Assembly: GCF_002072955.1 (NCBI RefSeq)
Contig: NZ_LPUF01000001.1
Span: 1,448,896 to 1,512,895 of the forward strand
Direction of reading: 5' to 3'
DNA from: Methyloprofundus sedimenti
GTDB lineage: Bacteria; Pseudomonadota; Gammaproteobacteria; Methylococcales; Methylomonadaceae
DNA length: 64,000 bases
Shown here in pieces: positions 28,380-37,981 of this stretch. The translations under genes and the position numbers were made by a program. Below the pieces are notes generated by a model, which saw only the letters and a list, made by a program, of their open reading frames with translations, made no database searches and was not told where the DNA came from. Position 1 is the stretch's first letter. Each line of letters opens with the position of its first letter.

Positions 28380-29354
28380 GTGGTGAGTAAAAAAAAAGCT
28401 ATTTTAATTGTTAATTTAGGTTCTCCTGAACAGTTAACGGTAAGAGCTGTCAGACGTTTTTTACGTCAGTTCTTGAGTGATCCGCGTGTGGTCAATTTAC
28501 CACGCTCGCTTTGGTGGCTTATTTTAAATTTTTTTGTATTGCCATTTAGACCTCGTCAATCAGTCAAAGCGTATGCTGAAGTTTGGACTGACCGAGGCTC
28601 GCCACTGATTTATTTAACTCAGGACCTGATAGATAAAGTGGCGGGTCATTTTCAGCAAGATCCGCATGTTTCAGTGGTAATGGCGATGAGTTACGGGCCT
28701 CCATCGCTGACGTCGCAATTGCGCAAATTACAAAAAGCGCAGTGTGAGCAGCTGACTGTTATCCCCTTGTATCCGCAATATTCGTCTACCACTACAGCCA
28801 GTGTATTTGATGCAGTGGCCACTGAATTAATGCAGTGGCGTTATATTCCTGAATTAAACTTTATCAGTGATTATCACCGTCATCCTATATATATCAGCGC
28901 GATTGCAGATTCTGTGCAACAAGCATGGGCAGTGCAGGGGCGTGGTGAGCTATTATTGATGTCATTTCATGGTCTACCTGACTTATTAACCCAAAAAGGG
29001 GACCCTTATTATTATCAATGCCTTAATACAGCAGAATTAATTGCTGAACAGCTTAATCTAAAAGATGGACAGTGGCGTGTCGTGTTTCAGTCGCGATTTG
29101 GTAAAGCGAAATGGTTACAACCTTATTGCATAGAAACCTTAAAGGCACTACCTGATGAAGGTTTGAAAAATATTGATATTATTTGCCCGGGTTTTGCGAT
29201 TGATTGCCTGGAAACTCTGGAAGAAATTAATATGACTAATAAAAATATTTTTCTTGAAGCAGGCGGTGAGCAGTATCGATACATTGCAGCTTTAAATGAT
29301 TCCGATGCCAATGTTAAACTGATGCTGGATTTAATAACTAATAGAGGCAGTTAA
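28380..29354 (+). CDS. hemH: Ferrochelatase (HemH)
   Basis: 324-aa enzyme inserting iron into protoporphyrin IX. It starts with GTG (28380 or 28383) after AGGAAGG, because the ATG at 28378 is out of frame. Motifs are ILIVNLGSPE at the N-terminus, VVMAMSYGPPSL, VIPLYPQYSSTTTASVFD, SFHGLPDLLTQKGDPYY and the catalytic-region CPGFAIDCLETLEEI. Length is normal. The protein ends before any iron-sulfur cluster motif, as in many gammaproteobacteria. Confidence 0.95.
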   Translation: MVSKKKAILIVNLGSPEQLTVRAVRRFLRQFLSDPRVVNLPRSLWWLILNFFVLPFRPRQSVKAYAEVWTDRGSPLIYLTQDLIDKVAGHFQQDPHVSVVMAMSYGPPSLTSQLRKLQKAQCEQLTVIPLYPQYSSTTTASVFDAVATELMQWRYIPELNFISDYHRHPIYISAIADSVQQAWAVQGRGELLLMSFHGLPDLLTQKGDPYYYQCLNTAELIAEQLNLKDGQWRVVFQSRFGKAKWLQPYCIETLKALPDEGLKNIDIICPGFAIDCLETLEEINMTNKNIFLEAGGEQYRYIAALNDSDANVKLMLDLITNRGS

Positions 29355-29478
29355 TCTGTTGAGAGTTATGGATTCACATATTTATCAGACGTATTGAAAC
29401 CAGGTGTATTTGTTTGGGAATAGTGGCCCCGGTCATTATTGTGTTGAGGTTATTTAGAAAATAATAAGAAGAATTTAC

Positions 29479-31050
29479 ATGACTTTACTACAGATGTGGC
29501 AAGAACAATGGCCTGATATTCGTGTTAGCAAACCGGCAGAAACAGGTGCAGGTGTACTTGATTCGGGAGCATTTAAAAGCATAGAAGTTGATAGTGTTTT
29601 TGATACTATTAATCATGCGCAAACGGTCATAGGGCAAGCGGTTCTATTTCGTTCACTGGCGCAGCCTTCGGATCAGCTGCAAGAGATTTCAGAAAAGCAG
29701 CAAGCAGTACAGGAAATCCTGGCAACCCCGGAATTAAAAAACGCATTACAGCATTTGCTGCTGAATGCTCAGAAAAATGAAAAGTCTTTTTATCAATTAC
29801 TCTTCGCAAAATTTCTGGGATCAGGGGGGACTGCTCGAGATGATGCAGAAATAGAGGGGTATGGTTATCAACAGTACAGGCGTGGAATACGCTTTATATT
29901 AGGTTTTGTTGATGGCGTGTTGCAGTTAAATAAACCAAAATGCCGCTATCTTGATGCGCTTTTTAGTGAGTTAGAAGCGTTTACTAAATCGCGCGTGTAT
30001 TCGTTAATGTCCGGGCCGGTATACATCACGGAAAAAGGCATACAAAGCAAGATAGATAGACGTCGCTTTAGTCCTGCGATTATTTTTAAGCCACGTATTT
30101 TTAAGCCACTATTAATTGCTAGTATTTTTGCGGCTCTGGTATTGGTTAATCTATTTGTCCCTATTGGCTTGTTAAGCTTTTCTCCAATGTTTGCTATTTT
30201 TTTAGTGCCCTTGATGCTTATTTACTTTCCAATCATTGGTGGTTTTGATAGGGATAGTTGTATTAAGCCTTTGCGTGAAGAATTCCGGAAATCTAATGAC
30301 CTGGGCAAAGTTCTGGATACTTTAGGTCAACTGGATGAGTTAATGTCTCTGGTAAAATATGCTGAAGCAAATTTAGATGCTCTGGTATTACCTGAGTTGA
30401 TAGAGGCTAAGCATCATAAAATCAGTTTAAAGAATGCAAAAAATCCAGTATTAAGTAAGGTAGATGCCGAGTATGTCGGAAATGATTTTACAATTGATCA
30501 GGAAAAACTGGTGCTTATTACCGGCCCTAACAGTGGTGGTAAAACTGCTTTTTGTAAGACAGTAACCCAGATCCAGTTATTAGCACAGATCGGCAGTTAT
30601 GTTCCAGCAGACTCCGCAACGCTAGCGGTAGCTGACAGGATTTTCTATCAAGTCCCTGAAATTAGTCAGCTTGATGATGGCGAAGGGCGTTTTGGTACTG
30701 AATTGAAACGTACCAAAGCTATTTTCCTAGCATCAACTGCAAAAAGTCTGGTAGTACTGGATGAGTTATCTGAAGGAACTACTTTTGAAGAAAAAATGGA
30801 AACCTCTGCTAATGTGCTTAACGGCTTTTACCAGAAAGGCAATAACACTATTTTAATTACTCATAACCACCAGTTAGTTGATCACTTTCTGGCTGAAAAT
30901 AAAGGTATTGCCCTGCAAGTTGAGTTTATGGATGAAGATCCAACACATAAATTGATTCCGGGTATTTCAAGAGTGAGTCATGCGCATCGTGTGGCAAAAA
31001 AGATAGGTTTTTCCAAGGAAGATATAGCCGGATATCTGGCGAATGGATAG
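29479..31050 (+). CDS. Membrane-anchored MutS-like ATPase
   Basis: 523-aa protein with a C-terminal MutS-family ATPase domain: Walker A ITGPNSGGKTAF near 347, Walker B LVVLDELSEGT, and the switch motif ITHNHQLVDHF. It lacks the mismatch-recognition domain of MutS1. Between about residues 205 and 255 there are two hydrophobic stretches (SIFAALVLVNLFV and FAIFLVPLMLIYF), so it is probably tethered to the membrane. Such MutS-like ATPases are known in bacteria, but their role is not. The lytic transglycosylase gene begins almost directly after it. Confidence 0.75.
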   Translation: MTLLQMWQEQWPDIRVSKPAETGAGVLDSGAFKSIEVDSVFDTINHAQTVIGQAVLFRSLAQPSDQLQEISEKQQAVQEILATPELKNALQHLLLNAQKNEKSFYQLLFAKFLGSGGTARDDAEIEGYGYQQYRRGIRFILGFVDGVLQLNKPKCRYLDALFSELEAFTKSRVYSLMSGPVYITEKGIQSKIDRRRFSPAIIFKPRIFKPLLIASIFAALVLVNLFVPIGLLSFSPMFAIFLVPLMLIYFPIIGGFDRDSCIKPLREEFRKSNDLGKVLDTLGQLDELMSLVKYAEANLDALVLPELIEAKHHKISLKNAKNPVLSKVDAEYVGNDFTIDQEKLVLITGPNSGGKTAFCKTVTQIQLLAQIGSYVPADSATLAVADRIFYQVPEISQLDDGEGRFGTELKRTKAIFLASTAKSLVVLDELSEGTTFEEKMETSANVLNGFYQKGNNTILITHNHQLVDHFLAENKGIALQVEFMDEDPTHKLIPGISRVSHAHRVAKKIGFSKEDIAGYLANG

Positions 31051-31056
31051 TTGACG

Positions 31057-31647
31057 ATGTTTAATTGCAGGAAGTCATGCTTCTGTGTGCTAGGTTTAAT
31101 AGTTGCCAGTAGCAGTTCATGGGCAGATGTATATAAGTATACAGCGCCTGACGGGAAGGTTTACTACACCGATCGGCCCGAGCATAAAAAATACAAGCTA
31201 ATTATTCGTAGCAAGCCTAAAGGGTATCAAGCTTCGTTTAAATATCTGAAAATGAACAAGAAGAAATATACGCCGTTAATTGAAGAGGCTGCTACCAAGC
31301 ACGGTATAGACCCTAAACTCGTGCATGCGGTTATTTATGCAGAATCTGCCTATAATTCCACGGCAGTTTCCAGCGCTGGCGCGGTTGGCTTAATGCAATT
31401 AATGCCTGGAACTGCGCAGCAATATGGTGCTCTAAATCGAAAGGATCCTAAGCAAAATATTTTTGCAGGAACGCAGTATTTAAAGTATTTGCTCGATCTT
31501 TTTAATGATGATTTACGCTTGTCAATAGCGGCTTATAATGCTGGTGAAAATGCAGTCAAAAAATATAATAATAAAATTCCACCTTACCCTGAAACCCAAA
31601 AGTATGTAAAAGAGGTTTTGCGCCTATATCAAAAATCTAAGGGTTAG
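31057..31647 (+). CDS. Lytic transglycosylase with N-terminal DUF4124
   Basis: About 196 aa from the ATG at 31057; a TTG at 31051 is possible. A signal-like N-terminus (to SSSSWA) leads into a DUF4124 segment (DVYKYTAPDGKVYYTDRPEH), then an SLT domain: KHGIDPKLVHAVIYAESAYN with the catalytic Glu, SAGAVGLMQLMPGTA, and the AAYNAGENAVKKY motif. It cleaves the glycan strands of peptidoglycan in the periplasm. It is the second gene after the MutS-like ATPase, which ends 6 nt upstream. Confidence 0.9.
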   Translation: MFNCRKSCFCVLGLIVASSSSWADVYKYTAPDGKVYYTDRPEHKKYKLIIRSKPKGYQASFKYLKMNKKKYTPLIEEAATKHGIDPKLVHAVIYAESAYNSTAVSSAGAVGLMQLMPGTAQQYGALNRKDPKQNIFAGTQYLKYLLDLFNDDLRLSIAAYNAGENAVKKYNNKIPPYPETQKYVKEVLRLYQKSKG

Positions 31648-31947
31648 CATAGAAATATGTAGGCTTATCTTTGAAAATAACCCCTGATCTTTAATGTTTT
31701 GCGATTAATTGCAGGTGACTCCCGATTAAACATACTTCCCCATGATTCAACTAGTCAGTTGAGATGGATAAATCATATCTCGCTTATGCGCGATATTTTG
31801 ATTATAAATTTTAAGCGTCCAAATGCCTGTAATTATTGCTATAATAAGCAGTTATCAAAAATCATGTTAATCTGGATTAAAAGCCCAGGTTATTTAGAAA
31901 AATTACAAGCTGGTAAATTGATTTATCGGCTTTAAATAGACGGACTC
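31648..31947. other. gyrA upstream region
   Basis: This 300-bp AT-rich non-coding stretch precedes gyrA. A plus-strand TATAAT near 31840 is a candidate -10 for gyrA, without a clear -35. A 78-codon open frame here has no coding character and was not called. Confidence 0.4.
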
Positions 31948-34602
31948 ATGTCAGAATTTGCTAAAGAAGTTACCATAGTTAATCTCGAAGACGAGATGCA
32001 GAAGTCGTATCTGGATTACGCGATGAGCGTTATTGTCGGACGGGCACTCCCTGATGTTAGAGATGGATTAAAACCGGTTCATCGACGCGTTTTATATGCG
32101 ATGAACGTGTTGGGTAATGACTGGAATAAAGCATATAAAAAATCAGCGCGTGTGGTTGGGGATGTGATTGGTAAATACCACCCTCATGGCGATACCGCTG
32201 TTTACGATACCATTGTGCGTATGGCGCAACCTTTCTCGTTGCGTTATATGATGATTGACGGCCAGGGTAACTTTGGTTCGGTTGATGGTGATTCTCCTGC
32301 TGCGATGCGCTATACCGAAGTGCGTATGTCAAAAATTGCGCATGAAATGCTGGCTGATCTGGATAAGGAAACTGTTGATTTTAATGCTAACTATGATGAA
32401 TCAGAGTCCGAACCTGCTGTTTTACCAGCGCGAGTGCCTGCCTTATTAGTGAATGGTTCTTCAGGTATTGCTGTGGGTATGGCAACCAATATTCCACCGC
32501 ACAACTTAGGTGAAGTGATTAGTGCCTGCCTGGCACATATCGATAATCCTGAGATTACAGTGCGTGAGTTAATGGAATTTATTCCAGGGCCTGATTTTCC
32601 AACAGCCGGTATTATTAACGGTGTATCAGGTATTTTTGATGCCTATAGCACTGGTCGTGGAAAGGTTTATATACGTGCGCGTAGTCATGTAGAGGATTAT
32701 AACCAAGGGACTCGTCAAGCCATTATAGTGACTGAATTGCCTTACCAGGTGAATAAGGCGCGTTTATTGGAAAAAATTGCCGAGCTGGTTAAAGAATCTA
32801 AAATTGAAGGTATTTCAGGCTTGCGCGATGAGTCCGATAAAGACGGTATGCGTATGGTCATTGAGATACGTCGCGGTGAAGTGCCTGAAGTCGTATTGAA
32901 TAATCTGTATAAACAAACTCAAATGCGTACTGTATTTGGGATCAATATGGTGGCTATTTCCAATAGTCGACCACAGTGCATGAATTTAAAAGAAATTCTG
33001 CATGCCTTTATTAATCATCGTCGTGAAGTTGTTACCCGGCGTACCGTTTACTTGTTACGTAAAGCGCGTGAACGTGCGCATGTATTGGAAGGTTTGGCTG
33101 TCGCCATGTCCAATATTGACGAAATGATCGCTTTAATCAAGGCAGCGGCTAATCCTGCTGAGGCTAAAACGGGTTTACTGGCTAAAACCTGGAATGCAGG
33201 TTTAGTTGCTTCTTTATTGGAACGAGCTGATGCAGATCGCTCCAGACCCGATGATTTGGCATTGGAGTTTGGCATTCATGGGGCTGAATATCGTCTTTCT
33301 GAAGCACAGGCCTCGGCTATTCTGGATTTGCGTTTACATCGTTTAACAGGCCTGGAACAAGAGAAAATTGTTAGCGAATATAAACAATTGCTGGAGTTGA
33401 TTGATGGCTATCTTGAGATTCTGGCAAGTGCAGTACGACTAATGGAAGTCATTCGCGAAGAATTAGAGGCTATCAAGGAAGAATATGCTGATGAGCGACG
33501 TACCGAAATTGTTATTGATCAGCTCAGTTTAAGCGAAGAAGATTTTATTACCGAAGAAGATGTGGTCGTCACCATGTCACATGAAGGATATGTTAAATCC
33601 CAGCGTCTGGAAGACTATCAGGCGCAAAGGCGTGGTGGTCGTGGTAAATCCGCAACGGCGACTAAAGAAGAGGATTTTATTGATAAATTAATTGTCGCTA
33701 ATACCCATGATACGATCTTATGTTTTTCTTCTGCTGGCAAAGTCTATTGGCTAAAAGTGTATCAGTTACCGAGCGCCAGTCGTGCATCGCGCGGTAAGCC
33801 ATTTATTAATTTATTGCCTTTAGACAAAGATGAGCAAATTAGCGCAATGTTGACAGTGCGTGAATATAGCGAATCCGAATATATCTTTATGGCGACTGAG
33901 GCCGGTACGGTTAAGAAAACGCCGTTAAAGGAATTTGAGCGTCAACGTGCTAATGGTAAGATTGCCATCGATTTACGTGAAGGCGATAAATTAGTCGGCG
34001 TTGCAGTAACGGATGGTAATCAAAATATTCTGTTATTTAGTAGTAATGGTAAGGCAAACTGCTTTAGTGAAGCTGATGTTCGTTCTATGGGCAGGACTGC
34101 AACAGGTGTTAGAGGAATGCGTCTGGGAGAAGAACAGAAAATTATTTCCCTGATTACGTCTTCTGAGGGGACGGTTCTGAATGTCACTGAAAATGGTTAT
34201 GGTAAGCGGACACGCTTAGCAGAGTTCACTCGGCATAAACGTGGCGGGCAGGGCATGATTGCGATGCAAACCTCGGAACGGAATGGTAAGGTAGTCGGAG
34301 CTCTACTGGTTTCCGAGAATGATGAAATTATGTTGATTACTGATGGCGGCGTACTGGTACGCATCCGGGTCGATGAAATTTCGGTCGTCGGACGTAATAC
34401 GCAGGGTGTTAGAGTAATACGCCTGGGCAGTAATGAAAAGCTGATTGGCGTGGATAAAATTGATGGTCTGGTTGAGGATGAAGAGTCCGAGACAGAAGCT
34501 GGGCTGGATGAAAGTAGAGTCGGTGACCAAGTTGAAGATAGTATAGATGCAGCAAGTGAACCATTAGAAAAATTAGACCCTGATACGGGTAAGAGTGAAT
34601 AA
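31948..34602 (+). CDS. gyrA: DNA gyrase subunit A
   Basis: 884-aa GyrA, which cuts and rejoins DNA during negative supercoiling with GyrB. The start [18 protein letters not shown] is typical. The quinolone region reads [10 protein letters not shown], giving Thr83 and Asp87 in Escherichia coli numbering; Thr83 is a normal residue in several gammaproteobacteria. The catalytic Tyr122 lies in [10 protein letters not shown]. The C-terminal pinwheel contains the GyrA box QRRGGRGK, and the tail is acidic. The stop overlaps the serC start by one base. Confidence 0.98.
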   Translation: MSEFAKEVTIVNLEDEMQKSYLDYAMSVIVGRALPDVRDGLKPVHRRVLYAMNVLGNDWNKAYKKSARVVGDVIGKYHPHGDTAVYDTIVRMAQPFSLRYMMIDGQGNFGSVDGDSPAAMRYTEVRMSKIAHEMLADLDKETVDFNANYDESESEPAVLPARVPALLVNGSSGIAVGMATNIPPHNLGEVISACLAHIDNPEITVRELMEFIPGPDFPTAGIINGVSGIFDAYSTGRGKVYIRARSHVEDYNQGTRQAIIVTELPYQVNKARLLEKIAELVKESKIEGISGLRDESDKDGMRMVIEIRRGEVPEVVLNNLYKQTQMRTVFGINMVAISNSRPQCMNLKEILHAFINHRREVVTRRTVYLLRKARERAHVLEGLAVAMSNIDEMIALIKAAANPAEAKTGLLAKTWNAGLVASLLERADADRSRPDDLALEFGIHGAEYRLSEAQASAILDLRLHRLTGLEQEKIVSEYKQLLELIDGYLEILASAVRLMEVIREELEAIKEEYADERRTEIVIDQLSLSEEDFITEEDVVVTMSHEGYVKSQRLEDYQAQRRGGRGKSATATKEEDFIDKLIVANTHDTILCFSSAGKVYWLKVYQLPSASRASRGKPFINLLPLDKDEQISAMLTVREYSESEYIFMATEAGTVKKTPLKEFERQRANGKIAIDLREGDKLVGVAVTDGNQNILLFSSNGKANCFSEADVRSMGRTATGVRGMRLGEEQKIISLITSSEGTVLNVTENGYGKRTRLAEFTRHKRGGQGMIAMQTSERNGKVVGALLVSENDEIMLITDGGVLVRIRVDEISVVGRNTQGVRVIRLGSNEKLIGVDKIDGLVEDEESETEAGLDESRVGDQVEDSIDAASEPLEKLDPDTGKSE

Positions 34603-35681
34603 TGACCAAAGTATATAATTTTAGTGCCGGGCCTTCAATGTTGCCCCAGGCTGTATTAAAACAAGCACAAGCTGAAATGCTGGACTGGCAAGGTTCAGGC
34701 ATGTCGGTGATGGAGATGAGTCATCGCGGAGCTGAATTTATGTCGATTGCTAAAACCTTGCATGATGACTTGCGGGAATTAATGGCAGTTCCTGATAATT
34801 ATCAAATCCTGTTTCTACAGGGAGGAGCGACAGCACAGTTCTCATTCATTCCAGCAAATATATTAGGTGATAAACACAAGGCTTGTTATATCAATACGGG
34901 TGCCTGGTCTGAAAAAGCTATTAAAGGTGCAAAGTCTTATTGTGATGTTGTGGTATCTGCTACTTCTGAAGCCAATAATTTCACCAGTATTCCAGAGCGT
35001 TCCACCTGGAATATAGATGAGCAGGCTGCTTATTTACATTACACGCCGAATGAAACTATTCATGGTGTGGAATTTCAGGATATACCTGATGTAGGCGATT
35101 TGCCGCTAGTGGCAGATATGTCATCTAATATATTATCTCGTCATATAGATGTCAGTAAATTTGGCTTGATATATGCCGGCACACAAAAAAATATGGGGCC
35201 AGCAGGCGCGGCAGTGGTTATCGTCAGAGATGACTTAATCGGCAAGGCACAAAAAAGTTTACCTGATATTTTTAATTATGAAAAACAGGCTAAACAAGAG
35301 TCGATGCTGAATACACCTGCCACCTATACCTGGTATTTAGTGGGTCTGGTGTTGCAATGGTTGAAAGCCCAGGGAGGCGTTGCGGCGATTGAACAAATCA
35401 ATCAACGCAAAGCGAAAAGCCTTTATGCTGCTATCGATCAGTCTGCTTTATATAGTAACCCTGTTGCAGTTGCTGATAGATCGCGGATGAATGTGCCTTT
35501 TATCCTTAGTGATGATACGCTTGATAAAGCATTTTTAAGTACTGCAAAAGAACAAGGCTTTTTAGCATTAAAAGGGCACCGTTCAGTGGGGGGAATGCGT
35601 GCAAGTATTTATAATGCCATGCCAGAATCAGGCGTTGAAGCCTTAATTCAATTTATGGCTGAGTTTGAGCGTACTCATTAA
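34602..35681 (+). CDS. serC: Phosphoserine aminotransferase
   Basis: 359-aa PLP enzyme making 3-phosphoserine for serine and pyridoxal phosphate synthesis. The start [19 protein letters not shown] is diagnostic, with FLQGGATAQFS and the PLP-lysine region YAGTQKNMGPAGAAVVIV. Length is normal. Its ATG overlaps the gyrA stop (TAATG). The order gyrA-serC-pheA-hisC-tyrA/aroA-cmk-rpsA is a well-known gammaproteobacterial supercluster joining aromatic amino acid synthesis with DNA and translation genes. Confidence 0.98.
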   Translation: MTKVYNFSAGPSMLPQAVLKQAQAEMLDWQGSGMSVMEMSHRGAEFMSIAKTLHDDLRELMAVPDNYQILFLQGGATAQFSFIPANILGDKHKACYINTGAWSEKAIKGAKSYCDVVVSATSEANNFTSIPERSTWNIDEQAAYLHYTPNETIHGVEFQDIPDVGDLPLVADMSSNILSRHIDVSKFGLIYAGTQKNMGPAGAAVVIVRDDLIGKAQKSLPDIFNYEKQAKQESMLNTPATYTWYLVGLVLQWLKAQGGVAAIEQINQRKAKSLYAAIDQSALYSNPVAVADRSRMNVPFILSDDTLDKAFLSTAKEQGFLALKGHRSVGGMRASIYNAMPESGVEALIQFMAEFERTH

Positions 35682-35699
35682 CTAAAGCGTAGTATCCAT

Positions 35700-36785
35700 A
35701 TGACTGATGTAATCCCTCTTTCTGAGTTAAGAAATCAGATTGATGTAATCGATCAACAAATATTGCAATTGATTAACCAGCGTGCTTCGCTGGCTGAAGA
35801 GGTTGCCAGGACAAAGATCGCGTCTGGTGAAGAGAGTTGTTTTTATCGTCCGGATCGGGAGGCATTAGTTTTAAGGCGTATTAAAGAGTTAAATCCCGGA
35901 CCTTTGAGTAATGATACGGCTGCACGTTTCTTTCGTGAATTAATGTCTGCCTGTCTGGCGCTTGAAAAACCATTGCAAGTGGCTTTTTTAGGACCGGAAG
36001 GGACGTTTACTCAGCAAGCCGCCTTTAAGCATTTTGGTCATGCAGTCTGTACAGTTCCAGTAACTACGATTGAGGAGATTTTTCAGGCTGTGGAATCAAG
36101 GGATTGTCAGTTTGGTGTAGTGCCGATAGAAAATTCCACTGAAGGGGTAGTCACTCCAACCTTAGACCGTTTTGTAGCGTCACCTGTGCAAATTTGCGGT
36201 GAAGTGGCGATCAGGATAGAACATAATCTGATGGCCAATGCTACTGACTTAAGCCAGATTACCGAGGTTTTATCGCACAGGCAATCATTGGCACAATGTC
36301 GTCAATGGCTGGATAAACATCTGCCAGGAGTGCCCTGTACTGAAGTCAATAGTAATGCTGAGGCAGCGAAAATTGCAGCTGCAAAACAAGGTATAGCGGC
36401 TATCGCGGGAGAGATTGCTGCCGAAATTTATCATGTACCGATTCTCGTACATGGTATTGAGGATCAATCAGATAATACCACGCGTTTTGTGATTATTGGG
36501 CAGTTAGCGTCTGCCTCAACTGCTGAAGACAAAACCTCATTATTGATTTCCACTAAAAATCATGCAGGCGCTTTATACGGTATATTAGAGCCATTTGCTA
36601 AATATGGGATCAGTATGACTAAAATTGAATCGCGTCCTTCAAGGCAAGGTTTATGGGATTACCTGTTCTTTATTGATATAGATGGACATCAAACTGATAA
36701 AGATATTACCTCTGCGTTAGAAGAATTATCATCTCGAGTTACTATGATAAAGATTTTAGGATCATACCCTAAAGCTATTTTATAA
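35700..36785 (+). CDS. pheA: Chorismate mutase / prephenate dehydratase (P-protein)
   Basis: 361-aa bifunctional enzyme of phenylalanine synthesis. The AroQ chorismate mutase lies at residues 1-90 (LRNQIDVIDQQILQLINQRA), the prephenate dehydratase at about 95-270 (VAFLGPEGTFTQQAA, VPIENSTEGVV, and DNTTRFVIIG with the conserved Thr-Arg-Phe), and the C-terminal ACT domain (SLLISTKNHAGALYGILEPF, ESRPSRQGLWDYLFFID) is the phenylalanine-feedback site. Length is normal. Confidence 0.97.
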   Translation: MTDVIPLSELRNQIDVIDQQILQLINQRASLAEEVARTKIASGEESCFYRPDREALVLRRIKELNPGPLSNDTAARFFRELMSACLALEKPLQVAFLGPEGTFTQQAAFKHFGHAVCTVPVTTIEEIFQAVESRDCQFGVVPIENSTEGVVTPTLDRFVASPVQICGEVAIRIEHNLMANATDLSQITEVLSHRQSLAQCRQWLDKHLPGVPCTEVNSNAEAAKIAAAKQGIAAIAGEIAAEIYHVPILVHGIEDQSDNTTRFVIIGQLASASTAEDKTSLLISTKNHAGALYGILEPFAKYGISMTKIESRPSRQGLWDYLFFIDIDGHQTDKDITSALEELSSRVTMIKILGSYPKAIL

Positions 36786-36874
36786 ACTTGTATAGAATGG
36801 GCTTTTATACGCATATTAAATCCTCAACGCCGAATCTATAGTTCACTTTAATAACTCTTTATTTCCTATTCAAA

Positions 36875-37981
36875 ATGCCATCAAGTATTTACCAGCTCGC
36901 CACAGCAGGCGTTCAAACATTAGTTCCATACCAGGCAGGAAAGCCTATTTCTGATTTAGAGCGTGAGCTAGGTTTAACCTATATTATTAAGCTAGCCTCG
37001 AATGAAAACCCCCTGGGGCCTGGTGAGAAAGTTAAGCAAGCGATACAGGCAAGTTTTGCCGATTTATCGCGTTATCCTGATAGTAATGGTTTTGCCTTAA
37101 AAGCGGTTCTGGCAGACAAATATCATTTAAAAAGTACTCAAATTACTTTGGGCAATGGCTCCAATGAAATTCTGGAATTATTAGCCAGAGCATTTTTAAC
37201 AACTGAGCATGAAGTGATTTTTTCCCAGCATGCTTTTGCTGTTTATCCTTTGGTCACCCAGGCAGTTGGCGCACAGGCAAGGGTGGTTCCGGCAATAGAT
37301 TATGGGCATGATTTAAAGGGCATGTTAGCGGCCATTAGCGATAAAACACGTTTAATATTTATTGCCAACCCGAATAATCCAACAGGGACATATTTAACTG
37401 AGCAAGCCTTAAATGAGTTTTTAGCGCTAATTCCTGAGCATGTAATCTGTGTATTAGATGAAGCCTATTTTGAATATGTTGCTAAAAATGATTATCCGGA
37501 TTCAATTTCCTGGCTGGCAGAATATCCTAATTTAGTGATTACCCGCACTTTTTCCAAGGCATACGGATTGGCTGGTCTACGTGTGGGTTACAGTTTATCA
37601 AGTCCTGAGATAGCTGATATTTTAAATCGCGTTCGTCAGCCTTTTAATAATAATGCGCTTGCTTTGGCAGCTGCTGAGGTGGCCATACAGGATAGTGATT
37701 ATTTGACAGCGACTATTGCTCTGAATAATGCTGGCATGCAGTTTCTAACGCAAGCCTTTTCTGCAATGGGTTTGCCCTGGATTGAATCAGCAGGCAATTT
37801 TGTTGCTGTCGATTTGCTACGCGAAGCAAGTACTATAAATACCGCTTTATTACATAAAGGCGTCATTGTGCGACCTATTGCCAATTACGAAATGCCTAAT
37901 CATTTACGTATCAGTATCGGTACTGAAACTGAAAATGATTTTTTTATCAGTGCGCTTAAGGCTGTTTTAGCGGATGTTTAA
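36875..37981 (+). CDS. hisC: Histidinol-phosphate aminotransferase
   Basis: 368-aa fold-type I PLP aminotransferase. Motifs are KLASNENPLGPGEKV, the DEAYFEY segment, and the PLP-lysine region TRTFSKAYGLAGLRVGY. In this gene cluster the HisC2 copy is commonly placed between pheA and tyrA, and can also transaminate aromatic substrates. It overlaps the tyrA-aroA start by 8 nt. Confidence 0.95.
   Translation: MPSSIYQLATAGVQTLVPYQAGKPISDLERELGLTYIIKLASNENPLGPGEKVKQAIQASFADLSRYPDSNGFALKAVLADKYHLKSTQITLGNGSNEILELLARAFLTTEHEVIFSQHAFAVYPLVTQAVGAQARVVPAIDYGHDLKGMLAAISDKTRLIFIANPNNPTGTYLTEQALNEFLALIPEHVICVLDEAYFEYVAKNDYPDSISWLAEYPNLVITRTFSKAYGLAGLRVGYSLSSPEIADILNRVRQPFNNNALALAAAEVAIQDSDYLTATIALNNAGMQFLTQAFSAMGLPWIESAGNFVAVDLLREASTINTALLHKGVIVRPIANYEMPNHLRISIGTETENDFFISALKAVLADV

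Noticed and set aside
31699-31935. Open frame of 78 codons before gyrA
   Set aside because: It starts with TTG without a ribosome site, has no recognisable features and overlaps the gyrA promoter region.
32194-32208. Quinolone-resistance change in GyrA (Thr at position 83)
   Set aside because: Thr83 is a natural residue in several gammaproteobacteria, and Asp87 is unchanged.
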